Positions 1 to 10,601 of a DNA stretch of 64,000 nucleotides are shown here, in pieces; position 1 is the stretch's first letter; each line of letters starts with the position of its first letter. The stretch is from an uncultured Pelagibacteraceae bacterium (lineage in GTDB: Bacteria > Pseudomonadota > Alphaproteobacteria > Pelagibacterales > Pelagibacteraceae): NCBI GenBank assembly GCA_902587755.1, contig CACIMN010000002.1:186001-250000 (forward strand), read 5' to 3'. The position numbers were made by a program, and so were the translations under genes. The notes under the pieces were generated by a model that was not told the origin of the DNA, made no database searches, and saw only the letters and a program-made list of their open reading frames with translations.

Positions 1-390
1 GATAAAGGAGAATTGGTTATTGGTGCTGGAACAGATGATTATGTTTCTTATACTCAAAAAGGAAGTCATCAAATAGTTGAAGGTACATTAAATGCTATTT
101 TAGAATTATATCCAATTTTTAGTAGAATGAGAATGTTAAGACAATGGGGAGGAATAGTAGATATTTGTCCTGACGCTAGTCCAATTTTAAGTAAAACTTC
201 TATTAAAGGATTATACTTTAATTGTGGTTGGGGTACTGGAGGATTTAAGGCAACTCCTGGTTCTGGAGATTTATTTGCTCATACTATTGCAAACGATGAG
301 CCTCACAAACTTAATGCTGCATTTAATTTAAATAGATTCGTAAGCGGTGACCTTGTTGATGAACATGGTGCTGCAGCAGTTGCTCATTAA
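1..390 (+). CDS. soxB: Sarcosine oxidase beta subunit, C-terminal part (runs off the left edge)
   Basis: The frame is open from base 1, so only the last 129 residues are present. With the other three subunits this enzyme oxidises sarcosine to glycine, passing the methyl carbon to tetrahydrofolate and electrons to oxygen. The stretch around residues 75-90 ([16 protein letters not shown]) is the conserved C-terminal FAD-domain signature of SoxB-type amine oxidases. The stop overlaps the soxD start by one base (TAATG), the first of several tight couplings in a soxBDAG operon. Family identity is secure from the motif and the following delta, alpha and gamma genes; the N-terminal FAD-binding motif lies outside the window. 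Confidence 0.95.
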   Translation, partial: DKGELVIGAGTDDYVSYTQKGSHQIVEGTLNAILELYPIFSRMRMLRQWGGIVDICPDASPILSKTSIKGLYFNCGWGTGGFKATPGSGDLFAHTIANDEPHKLNAAFNLNRFVSGDLVDEHGAAAVAH

Positions 391-665
391 TGTTTTTAAT
401 AAACTGTCCATACTGTGGTGAAAGAGATCAGCAAGAATTTAAGGCTGGTGGTGAAGCTCATATTGAAAGACCTAAACAACCAACAGAATTAAGTGATGAT
501 GAGTGGGCAGAATATTTATTTATGAGAAAAAATATTAAAGGTATTCAATTTGAAAGATGGAACCATGCACATGGTTGTCGTAAATGGTTTAATATGGTTA
601 GAGATACTTCTAACGATGAAATAAAAGCAATTTATAAAATGGGTGAAAAACCACCTTCTCAATAA
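390..665 (+). CDS. soxD: Sarcosine oxidase delta subunit
   Basis: Small 91-residue subunit of heterotetrameric sarcosine oxidase. The family carries a structural zinc ion. The N-terminal CPYCG pair (Cys6, Cys9) and the downstream HAHGCRKWF motif (about residues 58-66) supply the expected Cys/His ligands. Length is typical. The start overlaps the soxB stop by one base, and the stop at 663-665 is one base from the preferred soxA ATG at 667, so the genes are translationally coupled. No signal peptide; cytoplasmic. Function follows from family knowledge and operon position. Confidence 0.96.
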   Translation: MFLINCPYCGERDQQEFKAGGEAHIERPKQPTELSDDEWAEYLFMRKNIKGIQFERWNHAHGCRKWFNMVRDTSNDEIKAIYKMGEKPPSQ

Positions 666-666
666 A

Positions 667-3600
667 ATGACTAAAAACTTAAGAGTAAAATCCAGTGAGT
701 ACATTGATGAAACTAATAGAATTTCCTTTAAATTTAATGGCAAAACTTACCATGGATTTAAAGGCGATACTTTAGCATCAGCATTACTTGCAAATAATGT
801 TCATTTAGTTGGAAGAAGTTTTAAATATCATAGACCAAGAGGAATTATGACTTCTGGTTCCGAAGAACCAAATGCCATAGTTCAATTAAATCCTGGTACC
901 AACAGAACAGAGCCCAATGTTAGAGCAACAGAAATTGAGATTTATGAAGGTTTAGAGGCATCCAGTCAAAATTGTTGGCCAAGTGTAGAGTTTGATATTG
1001 GTGGAATAAACAATTTTCTCTCACCTTTTTTTCCAGCAGGTTTTTATTACAAAACATTTATGTGGCCTCCTAGTTTCTGGAAGAAATATGAATTTTTCAT
1101 ACGACACTCAGCAGGTTTAGGAAAATCACCAACCTCAAGTGACCCTGACATTTATGACCACCGTAATATTCACTGTGATGTATTGGTTATAGGTGCAGGT
1201 ATATCAGGAATATTAGCAGCAAAAAATGCAGCTAAAAATAATTTTAAAACAATGTTAGTTGATGAAAAAAATGAACTTGGTGGCACAACTATTTTTGAAA
1301 ATAACGAATTTAACAAAATTGATAATAAAACTCCTTCTGAATGGTTAAAAAAAGAAATAGAGGAACTTAAACATATTAAAAACCTTGAAATAAAAACTAG
1401 AACAAGTGTAGCTGCTTATCATCAATATAATTATCTTTTGGCTAGAGAAAATCTAACTGATCATTTAGAGACAAAAGATAAAACAAATAAAATCAGACAA
1501 AGACTTCTGAAAATTAGAGCTAAGAAAGTTATTTTGGCCACAGGTGCTTTGGAAAGACCTTTGATATTTAACAATAATGATAGACCAGGAATAATGCTTT
1601 CATCTGCTGTTAAAAAATATAGTGAATTTTATGGAGTTGCATGTGGTAATAAAAATATATTTTTTACTAATAATGATAGTGCATACGAAAGTGCTTTGTC
1701 ACTATATAACAAAGGAATAAATGTTGAAGCAATTATTGATGTAAGAGAACAATCTGAAAGTAAAATTGTTAAAAAAGTAAAAGAAGCAGGTATTAAAGTT
1801 TACTGGTCACATACAATTGTTGATACTGCTGGATACAAAAGATTAAATAGTGTTTCAATTATGAAGCTATCTAATGATGGTACTTCAGTGACTGGAAGTA
1901 AAATTTCTATTTCATGTGATTGCTTGGGAGTTGCTGGTGGTTGGACACCTGCTGTACACTTATATACACAATCAGGTAGTAAACTAAAGTTCGATGAGGA
2001 AAAACAAATTTTCTTACCAAATCAAAATACATCCGAACAAATAAGTGTAGGATCTTGTGGCGGAGATTTTAAAATTGATGAAATCATTAAAAATTTAAAT
2101 CAAAAGCTTAAAGATACTCTAAATATTGATGAAACAGATTTAGATAGTATTAAAGTTGAGATTGATCAGGAAAATTCAAAAAGAAATATTTGGTTACTAC
2201 CTTCCGATAAACCTTTGGGCAAAACTAAACCATTTGTAGATTATCAAAACGATGCAACGGCTAAAGATATAAAATTAGCATTAAGAGAAGGTTTTAGATC
2301 TATTGAGCATGTTAAAAGATACACGACTACCGGTATGGGAACTGATCAAGGTAAACTAGGAAATATGCACGCATTAGGAATAATTGCAGATACCGCTGGT
2401 GTTAAAATGGGAGAATTAGGAACTACTACATTTAGACCCCCTTACACACCATTAACATTTGGAACTATTGTAGGTCGAAATGTAGGAAAGTTTTTTGATA
2501 TTTTTAGAAGAACGCCAATGAATGATTGGCATGTTGAAAATAAAGCTGAATTTGAAAATGTCGGTCAATGGAAGAGAGCATGGTACTACCCTATTAACGG
2601 AGAAACTATGCATCAAGCAGTTCAAAGAGAAAGTAAAGCTGCTAGAGAAAGTGCTGGTATATTGGATGCCTCAACTCTTGGTAAAATTGATATTCAAGGA
2701 AGTGATGCTTCTGAATTCTTAAATAGAGTTTATACAAATGCTTGGTCAAAATTAGCAGTAGGAAAATGTAGATATGGGCTAATGCTAAATGAAGATGGTA
2801 TGATTTATGATGATGGAGTTACAACAAGATTAGGTGAAAATCATTACATCATGACCACAACAACTGGTGGAGCAGCAAATGTTTTAGGTAAACTTGAAGA
2901 CTATCTTCAAACAGAATGGCCTGAACTTGATGTTTACTTAACCTCTGTAACAGATCATTATGCTACAGCTAGTTTGTGCGGACCTAATAGTAAAAAAATT
3001 CTTAAAAAAATAATTCCTGATTTAGATTTAACAGATGAAAATTTTCCTCACATGTCATTCAAAGAAGCAAATATTGGAAGCATTCAGTGCAGAATAATGA
3101 GGATTAGTTTTACTGGTGAACATAGCTACGAAATCAATGTTCAAGCAAGTTATGGAAAAGATTTATGGAAAAAATGCATAGATGCAGGTCAAGAGTTTAA
3201 TATTACTCCTTATGGAACTGAAACAATGCACTTATTAAGGGCAGAAAAAGGTTTTATAATTGTTGGTCAAGATACAGATGGAACAATGACTCCTATAGAT
3301 CTTCAAATGGATTGGATAGTAAGCAAGAAGAAATATGATTTTATAGGCAAAAGATCTCTTTATAGGTCTGATACAATGAGAGAAGATAGAAAGCAGTTAG
3401 TGGGTTTAATAACAGAAGATCCAAATGTAGTGTTAGAGGAGGGAGCACAAATCGTTTCTGAGTTAAATCAAAGTCCAGTAGAAATGCTTGGACATGTAAC
3501 TTCAAGTTATTTCAGTCCAAACTTAAACAAATCAATTGCACTTGCAGTAGTAAGAGGTGGAAAACACATGATGGGAAAACAACTTTTTGTGCCGATGGAA

Positions 3601-3672
3601 AATAAAAATATTAATGTCACTGTTGCAAATCCAGTATTTTACGATGAGAAAAATGAGAGGTTAAATGCTTAA
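667..3672 (+). CDS. soxA: Sarcosine oxidase alpha subunit
   Basis: Large 1001-residue subunit. In order: an N-terminal 2Fe-2S-like fold segment (about 15-60, with GDTLASALLANNV), a Rossmann nucleotide-binding segment with VIGAGISG near residue 173, and a C-terminal GcvT-like folate-binding half (about 615-990) where the methylene group is handed to tetrahydrofolate. I chose ATG 667 rather than 643 because 643 lies inside soxD and adds eight residues the family does not have; 667 follows the soxD stop directly. The end overlaps soxG by eight bases. In SAR11-like bacteria this operon feeds demethylated betaine and dimethylglycine into glycine. Confidence 0.95.
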   Translation: MTKNLRVKSSEYIDETNRISFKFNGKTYHGFKGDTLASALLANNVHLVGRSFKYHRPRGIMTSGSEEPNAIVQLNPGTNRTEPNVRATEIEIYEGLEASSQNCWPSVEFDIGGINNFLSPFFPAGFYYKTFMWPPSFWKKYEFFIRHSAGLGKSPTSSDPDIYDHRNIHCDVLVIGAGISGILAAKNAAKNNFKTMLVDEKNELGGTTIFENNEFNKIDNKTPSEWLKKEIEELKHIKNLEIKTRTSVAAYHQYNYLLARENLTDHLETKDKTNKIRQRLLKIRAKKVILATGALERPLIFNNNDRPGIMLSSAVKKYSEFYGVACGNKNIFFTNNDSAYESALSLYNKGINVEAIIDVREQSESKIVKKVKEAGIKVYWSHTIVDTAGYKRLNSVSIMKLSNDGTSVTGSKISISCDCLGVAGGWTPAVHLYTQSGSKLKFDEEKQIFLPNQNTSEQISVGSCGGDFKIDEIIKNLNQKLKDTLNIDETDLDSIKVEIDQENSKRNIWLLPSDKPLGKTKPFVDYQNDATAKDIKLALREGFRSIEHVKRYTTTGMGTDQGKLGNMHALGIIADTAGVKMGELGTTTFRPPYTPLTFGTIVGRNVGKFFDIFRRTPMNDWHVENKAEFENVGQWKRAWYYPINGETMHQAVQRESKAARESAGILDASTLGKIDIQGSDASEFLNRVYTNAWSKLAVGKCRYGLMLNEDGMIYDDGVTTRLGENHYIMTTTTGGAANVLGKLEDYLQTEWPELDVYLTSVTDHYATASLCGPNSKKILKKIIPDLDLTDENFPHMSFKEANIGSIQCRIMRISFTGEHSYEINVQASYGKDLWKKCIDAGQEFNITPYGTETMHLLRAEKGFIIVGQDTDGTMTPIDLQMDWIVSKKKYDFIGKRSLYRSDTMREDRKQLVGLITEDPNVVLEEGAQIVSELNQSPVEMLGHVTSSYFSPNLNKSIALAVVRGGKHMMGKQLFVPMENKNINVTVANPVFYDEKNERLNA

Positions 3673-4228
3673 TTATAATTCAGTTATTAAAAATGAAATT
3701 AATCAAGAAGGTGTTTCTGTAAAAGAAATCTCTCCAGTAATGAAAATTAATTTAAGAGGTAAAAAAAGAGAGTTTTTAACAAATGTTGGTAAAAAACTTA
3801 ATATGATCTTGCCTACAGAAGCAAACACATCAACAACAAGTGATAAATTAACAGCAATATGGCTTAGTCCAGACGAATGGATGATAATCTCAAATGAGCT
3901 GGCAAGTAAAGACACTAACAAATCCGATCTATATAAAATGTTATTTAATAGTATTTCAAAAACAAATTTAGGTGCTGTCATAGATGTAACAGATCAATTT
4001 GTTCAATTAGAACTTAAAGGTGAAAATGTCTATGAAATCTTTTCAGCTGGATCTCCTTTTAATTTTAACGAATTTAAAGAAAAAAAAGGATCAACAACTC
4101 AGACCGTTTTAAATCATGTAGATGTAATTCTGCACCATAAAGATGAAAATATTTTAAATCTGTTTGTTAGAAGATCTTTTGCTGAACACCTTTTCTCATG
4201 GATTGAAGACTGTGCTTCAAGATTATAA
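3665..4228 (+). CDS. soxG: Sarcosine oxidase gamma subunit
   Basis: 187-residue protein with the weakly conserved GcvT-like fold of SoxG. Recognisable pieces are IWLSPDEWMI (about residues 65-75), DVTDQFVQLELKG (about 107-119) and the C-terminal FVRRSFAEHLFSWIED. It completes the alpha-beta-gamma-delta complex. The ATG lies inside the last codons of soxA (ATGCTTAA), so it is probably coupled to soxA translation. Its stop is two bases from the stop of the convergent nuclease gene, with no visible terminator between. Confidence 0.93.
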   Translation: MLNYNSVIKNEINQEGVSVKEISPVMKINLRGKKREFLTNVGKKLNMILPTEANTSTTSDKLTAIWLSPDEWMIISNELASKDTNKSDLYKMLFNSISKTNLGAVIDVTDQFVQLELKGENVYEIFSAGSPFNFNEFKEKKGSTTQTVLNHVDVILHHKDENILNLFVRRSFAEHLFSWIEDCASRL

Positions 4229-4230
4229 AC

Positions 4231-4758
4231 TTATTTTTTTCTTCTAAAGTCCCATGGCATTTCAAATTTACCTTGCCAAAGGCCTTTTTTTTCATTTTTA
4301 GCATTAATTTCGTTTGATATATATTTTTTTGAGTATTTTCTATAAGCTACTGCATAACCGTTTGAAACTAGCCAAGAATTCAGATTTAAATTTCTTTTAT
4401 AGCACTCTCCAATTAATCTTTTATATCTGTCAATATTCAAAATTTTACAAGTAATTACTTTGTTATTTATTTTTTTTTGTAATTTTTGAGTTGAAATTTT
4501 TCCGCATGGATAATCTTTAGTAAAGGTAAAAAAAATTATTGTTAAATACGGTTTTTTACACATTTGCTTGAATTCAGGTGCATCAATCCCATGCAATCTT
4601 ATCTTTTTTGAATTTATTTTTATTGTATCGCCATCAATAATTTGAGCACTTCCAGAAATTTCTTTAATCTCTTCAGACCTGACATCGTTATATGTGAGAA
4701 TAAAAAAAATCGAACAGATTATAATTAAAATTATCGCTTTCCTTTTTGTAAAAAACAT
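4231..4758 (-). CDS. Exported thermonuclease-like (SNase-fold) protein
   Basis: 175 residues. An N-terminal hydrophobic segment (about 8-24) after basic residues looks like a signal peptide or anchor, placing the rest in the periplasm. The staphylococcal nuclease fold follows: IDGDTI (about 42-47), RLHGIDAPE with the catalytic Arg, Asp and Glu (about 54-62), and DRYKRLIGEC carrying the second catalytic Arg (about 110). All active-site residues appear present, so a Ca-dependent phosphodiesterase is likely. A roughly 20-residue insertion after the DAPE motif carries two cysteines that could pair. It ends two bases from soxG (convergent). Biological substrate is not deducible; nutrient scavenging from DNA/RNA is one possibility. 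Confidence 0.85.
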   Translation of the reverse strand: MFFTKRKAIILIIICSIFFILTYNDVRSEEIKEISGSAQIIDGDTIKINSKKIRLHGIDAPEFKQMCKKPYLTIIFFTFTKDYPCGKISTQKLQKKINNKVITCKILNIDRYKRLIGECYKRNLNLNSWLVSNGYAVAYRKYSKKYISNEINAKNEKKGLWQGKFEMPWDFRRKK

Positions 4759-4770
4759 ATTTAAAAAATA

Positions 4771-6108
4771 TTATATATTAGCTAATTTATGTTTAATATA
4801 ATATTTAACATAAAATAATAATATCAATGATATCAACCATTGAAAGATAGCCCAAATATAAAAAAAAGTTTTAAAATCTGCATTTAAATACTTTGCAATG
4901 TAAAAGGATAAAACTGGTACTATAACATTTCTGGCAATATTATTAATCATGGCTTTTTCAGATTTTTTTAAAGCCATAAAAAATCCATTTGACAAGAAAA
5001 ATATTGGATAAGCAGGTAAAATAAATGCAGAAATCTTAAGGTACATCGAGCCATGCATAATTACATCTGGGTTTGAAGAAAAGAATTTAGGAACAATGTC
5101 AGCACTTATAAAAATAACTACACCAGCGATTATCATTATTAATAGACCGTATTTTATTGAGGTGAAATAGGATTGCTCCACTCTATCGTAATATTTTGCT
5201 CCAATATTTTGCGCTATTATAGAAATTATTGCTGTATTAATTCCTAATATTGGTAACAAAACTACTTGCTCAATTCTTGTGGCAGATCCATACCCTGCTA
5301 CAGCATATTCACCAAATAATCCAACATATGTAAAAACAACAGTTGCGGCAATAGAATATCCTAATATGGCAATTGTAATTGGCATTGATTGAAAAAAAAT
5401 ATTTTTTAAGAAAAAAAATTTGGCTTTGAGATGGTCTAAAGTTATTTGTTTAATTCTTTGATTATTTAATATTTTTATCAGAATAACCAACAAAGATACA
5501 AATTGAGCAATTAAAGTTGCTATCCCAATACCAGTTATTCCTAATGGTGGTATAAATAAAAAACCAAAAATAAAAATTGGATTTAAAATTATGTTTAAGA
5601 AAAAAGAAAATATTAGAACATTTCTGTAAGTTTTAGTATCTCCTTCTGCGTGTAAGAATGAATTTAATGCTACTACCAAAATAAATAATATCGTACCTAA
5701 AAAAATTACATTTATATATTTGAGTCCAAGGATTGTTACTTCTTGAGAAGAATTCATTAATACGAATATCTTTTCTCCAAAAGCAAATCCTAAAATAGAT
5801 ACAACTACCGAAATTATAATCGAATAAATGATTACATTTCCAAAATAACTTAAAACATTTTTTTCGTTTTTTTCTCCAATGCTGCTACCAATCAATGAGG
5901 TTCCTGCTACAGTAACTCCAATAGATGTCGCAATAATTAAAAAATATATAGGAAAAGATTTGCTCAAAGCAGATAAGGCTTCTGGAGATATTTTTCCTGC
6001 ATAAAAAGTATCTACGATTGTGTAAAGTGTTTGGAATAAGGTTCCTACACTTGCTGGTACAGCAAGTTTTCTTACTAACAACGATACTTCATCTTTTAAT
6101 AAATTCAT
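4771..6108 (-). CDS. MATE-family multidrug/metabolite exporter
   Basis: 445-residue integral inner-membrane protein with about 12 hydrophobic segments spread over the whole length and an internal two-fold pattern. The N-terminal AVPASVGTLFQTLYTIVDTFYAG (residues 17 onward) is the classical MATE first-helix motif, and a related motif recurs after mid-protein. MATE proteins export cationic or amphipathic compounds using Na+ or H+ gradients. The substrate cannot be read from sequence. It lies 14 bases downstream of trhO on the same strand and is probably co-transcribed with it. Confidence 0.92.
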   Translation of the reverse strand: MNLLKDEVSLLVRKLAVPASVGTLFQTLYTIVDTFYAGKISPEALSALSKSFPIYFLIIATSIGVTVAGTSLIGSSIGEKNEKNVLSYFGNVIIYSIIISVVVSILGFAFGEKIFVLMNSSQEVTILGLKYINVIFLGTILFILVVALNSFLHAEGDTKTYRNVLIFSFFLNIILNPIFIFGFLFIPPLGITGIGIATLIAQFVSLLVILIKILNNQRIKQITLDHLKAKFFFLKNIFFQSMPITIAILGYSIAATVVFTYVGLFGEYAVAGYGSATRIEQVVLLPILGINTAIISIIAQNIGAKYYDRVEQSYFTSIKYGLLIMIIAGVVIFISADIVPKFFSSNPDVIMHGSMYLKISAFILPAYPIFFLSNGFFMALKKSEKAMINNIARNVIVPVLSFYIAKYLNADFKTFFYIWAIFQWLISLILLFYVKYYIKHKLANI

Positions 6109-6122
6109 TAATTTAAGATTTG

Positions 6123-7028
6123 TTAATACTCTTTTTGGAAGATATGTCTTTTTCCTGCTTCTTTAGCAAGATTAATTTGTTTCTGTCTCATTCTAAATCT
6201 TGATTTTTGATTATCTGTTAGATTATCGTGACAATTTGGACATGAAACGCCCTCTTCATATTTTTTTGATTTTTTATCCTTAAGAGAAATAGGCTTCCTA
6301 CAACCACTACAGATCGAGTAAGAACCAACTTTTAGACCATGTTTTAAACTAATTCTGTTATCAAAAACAAAACATTCGCCTTTCCATAAACTTTTTTTCT
6401 TATTAGTTTTTTTCAGATAATTTAAAATTCCACCATTTAACTGATAAATGTTATTAAAACCTTTTTTTTCCAAATATACAGATGCCTTTTCACAACGAAT
6501 TCCACCAGTACAAAACATAGCTATAGGTTGATTTTTTTTTAATTTTTTTAGATATTTTGGAAAATCTCTAAAGTTATCAACATCAGGATTGATTGCTCCC
6601 TTAAAAGTTCCAACATCGTATTCAAATGGTTTTCTCGCATCTATTAGAACAGTATCCTTTTCTTTAATCAGCTTATTCCATTTGATTGGATCTACATGGC
6701 TATCTTTTTTCTTTATTCTTTTATTTAAAATTAAGTTCATAGGAACAACCTCGTTTTTGATTTTTACTTTAAGTTTATGAAATGGTTGGAATGAGCTTTT
6801 AGAGACATTGCTAGTGTTAAATTCTTTAAATTTAAGATTTCTTTTTAAATTGTTAATTATGAATTTAATGTCTACAGCTTTACCAGAGATGGTTCCATTT
6901 ACACCTTCTTTTGAGATAATTATTGTGCCTCTAATGTTTTTCTTTTTTAAAGTTTCTAATAAAATTTTTTGATTTTTCTTAAGATAAGAAATTTTAACAA
7001 ATTTATAAAAGCCAACTACTTCAAACAT
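6123..7028 (-). CDS. trhO: tRNA uridine-34 hydroxylase TrhO (rhodanese family, YceA type)
   Basis: 301 residues. An N-terminal acylphosphatase-like domain (about 1-95) precedes a rhodanese domain (about 120-215) with active-site loop FCTGGIRCEKA (Cys near 173). A C-terminal Cys-rich module (CSGCRKP and CPNCHD, about 240-268) probably binds zinc. Family members use O2 to hydroxylate U34 in tRNAs that read NNU/NNA-type boxes, the first step towards cmo5U. Length matches the family. The ATG overlaps the stop of the upstream O-methyltransferase by one base (TAATG), indicating coupling. Confidence 0.93.
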   Translation of the reverse strand: MFEVVGFYKFVKISYLKKNQKILLETLKKKNIRGTIIISKEGVNGTISGKAVDIKFIINNLKRNLKFKEFNTSNVSKSSFQPFHKLKVKIKNEVVPMNLILNKRIKKKDSHVDPIKWNKLIKEKDTVLIDARKPFEYDVGTFKGAINPDVDNFRDFPKYLKKLKKNQPIAMFCTGGIRCEKASVYLEKKGFNNIYQLNGGILNYLKKTNKKKSLWKGECFVFDNRISLKHGLKVGSYSICSGCRKPISLKDKKSKKYEEGVSCPNCHDNLTDNQKSRFRMRQKQINLAKEAGKRHIFQKEY

Positions 7029-7678
7029 TATAATTTTCTACAAACGGTCATTCCATCTCCAAGAGGAATTATTAATTTTTCAACCCTCCTATCCTCTGAG
7101 ATATGACTATTAAAATCTTTTATATTTTTGGTAAATTTATCCTTATTGTTTTCATTAACAACTTCTCCATACCATAAAACATTATCAATGATTATTAGAC
7201 CATTTTGTTTCAATAATTGTAAAGAACGTTCATAGTATTCAATATAATTCATTTTATCAGCATCGATAAAAACTAAATCAAACTTTTCATTTTTAATTTC
7301 GTCTAAACTTTCTAAAGCAGGTTTAATTAATGTTTTTATTTTATGGTCTTGATTAGCTTTTTTAAAAAAATCTATTGCAACTTTATTTGTTTCTTCATTT
7401 TTATCTAAGGCAATTATTTTACCATCATCAGATAATGCCAAGGCCATGGATAGCGTGCTTAATCCTGTAAATGTACCAATCTCTAAAACTTTTTTGATAT
7501 TTGAAATTTTTATAATTAAATGCAGAAATTGGCTTTGTGAAATTGAGATTTGCATTCTTTTGATATCGCCAAGAGATTCGTTGTAATCAATTATTTCTTT
7601 TTGGACTGGATGTAATTCAAATCCATGACTTAGAATGTATTCTTGGAGTTCTTTAGTTATGTTTAGGTCTGAACCCAT
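7028..7678 (-). CDS. SAM-dependent O-methyltransferase (caffeoyl-CoA OMT-like)
   Basis: 216-residue Rossmann methyltransferase. LEIGTFTGLSTLSMALAL (about 62-79) is SAM motif I. The divalent-metal site typical of this family is visible as DADKMNYIEYYE (about 139-150) and IIDNVLWYGEV (about 160-170). Bacterial members act on small catechol-like or unknown acceptors, so the substrate is not assigned. It is coupled to trhO by a one-base overlap and starts five bases after the gatB stop; the gat genes, this gene, trhO and the MATE gene form one tight minus-strand run. Confidence 0.9.
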   Translation of the reverse strand: MGSDLNITKELQEYILSHGFELHPVQKEIIDYNESLGDIKRMQISISQSQFLHLIIKISNIKKVLEIGTFTGLSTLSMALALSDDGKIIALDKNEETNKVAIDFFKKANQDHKIKTLIKPALESLDEIKNEKFDLVFIDADKMNYIEYYERSLQLLKQNGLIIIDNVLWYGEVVNENNKDKFTKNIKDFNSHISEDRRVEKLIIPLGDGMTVCRKL

Positions 7679-7683
7679 AAATT

Positions 7684-9147
7684 CTAAAGTTTTTTCTTTA
7701 AAATCTCATTGACTAATTTAGGATTTGCTTTTCCACCAGAAACTTTCATTACTTGACCTACAAAAAAACCAAATAATTTAACTTTACCTGATTTATATTC
7801 ATTAGCTTTATCTCTATTATCATCAATAACCTTATCTATCAGTGCCTCAAGTGCTTTTGGATCACTCTCTTGTTTTAAACCTTTTTCTTCAACAATTTTT
7901 TTAGGATCCTTGTCGCCTTCCATCATTTGTTCAAAAACTGTTTTTGCAATTTTTCCTGAAATTGTTCCATCTTTAATTAAATTGATTAACTTTGATAAAT
8001 TGCCTGCGCTTATAGGGCTTTCAGTTATTTCTAAATTTTTTTCATTTAACGCTGCAAATAATTCACCAATAATCCAATTTGTTGCAAGTTTAACATCAGA
8101 TTTCTTAATTACATTTTCAAAGTAATTAGATGTTTCAATATCTGAAACTAAAATGTTAGCTTCGTAAGGAGATAACTTGAATTTTTCTATAAATCTTTTT
8201 TTCTTTTCATCTGGTAGCTCTGGAATTTCTGATTTTAATTTTTCAATAAAATCATCTGAAACTTCTAATGGCAATAAGTCTGGATCTGGAAAATATCTAT
8301 AATCATGAGCATCCTCTTTTGATCTCATTGATCTAGTTTCATTTTTTTTAGTATCAAAAAGTCTTGTTTCTTGATCAATTGTTTGACCATCCTCAATTAA
8401 ATCAACTTGTCTATTAGCCTCGTATTCAATTGCCATCTGCATGAACTTTATTGAGTTAACATTTTTGATCTCACATCGGGTTCCAAAATCTTTTGAACCT
8501 TTTTTTCTAACAGATACATTTACATCAGCTCTCAAAGATCCTTCCTGCATGTTTCCATCACAGGTGCCTAAATATCTCATTATAGATCTTAATTTTTTAA
8601 TATAAGCATTTACTTCATCTGGAGATCTTAGGTCGGGTTTGCTTACAATTTCCATTAAAGCCACACCTGATCTATTTAAATCTACAAAAGTATTTTTAGG
8701 ATCTAGATCATGAATGCTTTTACCTGCATCTTGCTCCAAGTGTAATCTTTCTATACCTACCTCTTTTTGACCATCTGACATATCAAGTATTACTTTTCCC
8801 TCACCTACAATTGGATCTTTAAATTGTGAGATTTGATACCCCTGAGGTAAGTCAGCATAAAAATAATTTTTTCTATCAAAGACAGATCTCTTATTGATTT
8901 TAGCTTTTAAACCAATTCCTGTTTTGATAGCTTGTTTTACGCAATATTCGTTTATTACTGGCAACATTCCAGGAAATGCTGCATCAACTAAACTTACTTG
9001 AGTATTTGGCTCAGCTCCAAATTTGGTCGCTGAAGTTGAGAATAATTTTGACTCCGACGTAACCTGTGCATGAACTTCTAAACCAATAACAACTTCATAT
9101 TGATTATCATGTCTATTAATTAGATATTCAGATTTGTTTTTACTCAC
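7684..9147 (-). CDS. gatB: Asp-tRNA(Asn)/Glu-tRNA(Gln) amidotransferase subunit B
   Basis: 487 residues. The N-terminal [12 protein letters not shown] (about 18-29) and central [14 protein letters not shown] (about 156-169) are hallmark GatB motifs; the C-terminal YqeY-like tail binds tRNA. GatB phosphorylates the acyl group of mischarged Glu-tRNA(Gln) or Asp-tRNA(Asn), and ammonia from GatA then amidates it. Translation starts at GTG (9145-9147): GTGA overlaps the gatA stop by four bases, deciding the start. Order gatC-gatA-gatB in one transcription unit. Confidence 0.97.
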   Translation of the reverse strand: MSKNKSEYLINRHDNQYEVVIGLEVHAQVTSESKLFSTSATKFGAEPNTQVSLVDAAFPGMLPVINEYCVKQAIKTGIGLKAKINKRSVFDRKNYFYADLPQGYQISQFKDPIVGEGKVILDMSDGQKEVGIERLHLEQDAGKSIHDLDPKNTFVDLNRSGVALMEIVSKPDLRSPDEVNAYIKKLRSIMRYLGTCDGNMQEGSLRADVNVSVRKKGSKDFGTRCEIKNVNSIKFMQMAIEYEANRQVDLIEDGQTIDQETRLFDTKKNETRSMRSKEDAHDYRYFPDPDLLPLEVSDDFIEKLKSEIPELPDEKKKRFIEKFKLSPYEANILVSDIETSNYFENVIKKSDVKLATNWIIGELFAALNEKNLEITESPISAGNLSKLINLIKDGTISGKIAKTVFEQMMEGDKDPKKIVEEKGLKQESDPKALEALIDKVIDDNRDKANEYKSGKVKLFGFFVGQVMKVSGGKANPKLVNEILKKKL

Positions 9148-10601
9148 TTAATCCACCAATCAGTAATATTGTTTTTAAAATTAATTTTTTCTTCCATAGC
9201 ATATGCAATGTTTAAAATATTTTGTTCATCAAAAGCTTTACCAATTATCTGTAATCCTAATGGGTATCCTTTAGCATCATGGCCTGCAGGTATAGAAATT
9301 CCTGGTAAACCTGCTAAATTTACAGGAACAGTAAATATATCGTTTAAATACATTGAAACTGGATCATTTGTTTTTTCACCAATTTTAAAAGCTGAACTTG
9401 GAGTGGATGGAGTTAGAATTGCATCTACTTTTTTATAAGCATCATCAAAATCATTTTTTATAAGTTTTCTTACCTTTTGAGCTTTAAGATAATAAGCATC
9501 ATAATATCCTGAAGATAAAACATAAGTTCCAATCATTATTCTTCGTTGAACTTCGGCACCAAATCCTTCAGATCTAGTTTTTTCATACATATCAATAAGA
9601 TTTTCTCCCTCAGCTCTAAAACCATATTTAACACCATCATATCTAGCCAAATTAGATGAAGCCTCTGCTGGTGCTACTATGTAATAAGTTGGTAGTGCAT
9701 AATTAGTATGAGGTAGAGATATATCAATAATCTCAGCACCACAATCTTTTGCATATTCAATACCTTTTTTCCATAGATCTTCTATTTCCTTAGGCATGCC
9801 ATCTACTCTATATTCTTTGGGTATTCCTATTTTTTTACCTTTAATATCTTTTGTTAAATCTTTGCTGTACTCGTTCCTTTTAAAATCTATTGATGTAGAA
9901 TCTTTTTCATCATAAGTACTAATAACTTCTTGCAACAATGCACAATCTTTAACATTTTGCGCCATTGGCCCAGCTTGATCTAGAGATGATGCAAATGCTA
10001 CAATTCCATATCGAGAGCAACTACCATAAGTGGGTTTTAATCCAACAGTTCCTGTGAATGAAGCAGGCTGTCTTATAGATCCACCTGTATCTGTTCCAAT
10101 AGTTATTGGTGTTAATTGAGCTGCTACTGCAGAAGACGATCCACCAGATGATCCTCCTGGAACTAAATTCTTATCAATTGGGTTTTGTACATTACCAAAA
10201 AAACTAGTTTCATTAGATGAGCCCATTGCAAATTCATCACAATTTAATTTCCCCATTAGGATAGCTCCTTCATTCCAAATGTTTTGTGTGACTGTTGACT
10301 CGTAAGTTGGAACAAAGTTATTTAAAATCTTACTACCTGCTGTAGTTCTTAAATCTGTTGTACAAAATAAATCTTTTACAGCCATTGGAATACCGGGCAA
10401 TTTCAGATTAAGATTAGGTTTTTCATCAAACTTTTTTGCTTTATTTAAAGCATTAGCATAATCTTCAGTTATATATGTATTTAAAGCTTTAGATTTGTCT
10501 GATCTTTCAACAAATGATTTAGTAACTTCACTTGAGGAAAGTTTTTTACTTTTTATATTTTCCACTAACTCAGATAATGATTGTTTAGTTATATCTGACA
10601 T
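9144..10601 (-). CDS. gatA: Asp-tRNA(Asn)/Glu-tRNA(Gln) amidotransferase subunit A
   Basis: 485-residue amidase-signature protein that frees ammonia from glutamine. The catalytic Lys is in AVKDLF (about residue 72). The Gly/Ser-rich segment [15 protein letters not shown] (about 143-157) and [15 protein letters not shown] (about 168-182) hold the two Ser residues of the Ser-cisSer-Lys triad. Length equals the family norm. The ATG overlaps the gatC stop by one base; the stop overlaps gatB by four. Cytoplasmic; essential where GlnRS or AsnRS is missing. Confidence 0.98.
   Translation of the reverse strand: MSDITKQSLSELVENIKSKKLSSSEVTKSFVERSDKSKALNTYITEDYANALNKAKKFDEKPNLNLKLPGIPMAVKDLFCTTDLRTTAGSKILNNFVPTYESTVTQNIWNEGAILMGKLNCDEFAMGSSNETSFFGNVQNPIDKNLVPGGSSGGSSSAVAAQLTPITIGTDTGGSIRQPASFTGTVGLKPTYGSCSRYGIVAFASSLDQAGPMAQNVKDCALLQEVISTYDEKDSTSIDFKRNEYSKDLTKDIKGKKIGIPKEYRVDGMPKEIEDLWKKGIEYAKDCGAEIIDISLPHTNYALPTYYIVAPAEASSNLARYDGVKYGFRAEGENLIDMYEKTRSEGFGAEVQRRIMIGTYVLSSGYYDAYYLKAQKVRKLIKNDFDDAYKKVDAILTPSTPSSAFKIGEKTNDPVSMYLNDIFTVPVNLAGLPGISIPAGHDAKGYPLGLQIIGKAFDEQNILNIAYAMEEKINFKNNITDWWIK

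Noticed and set aside
643-666. Upstream start for soxA
   Set aside because: It lies within soxD and adds residues the family lacks; ATG 667 is adjacent to the soxD stop.
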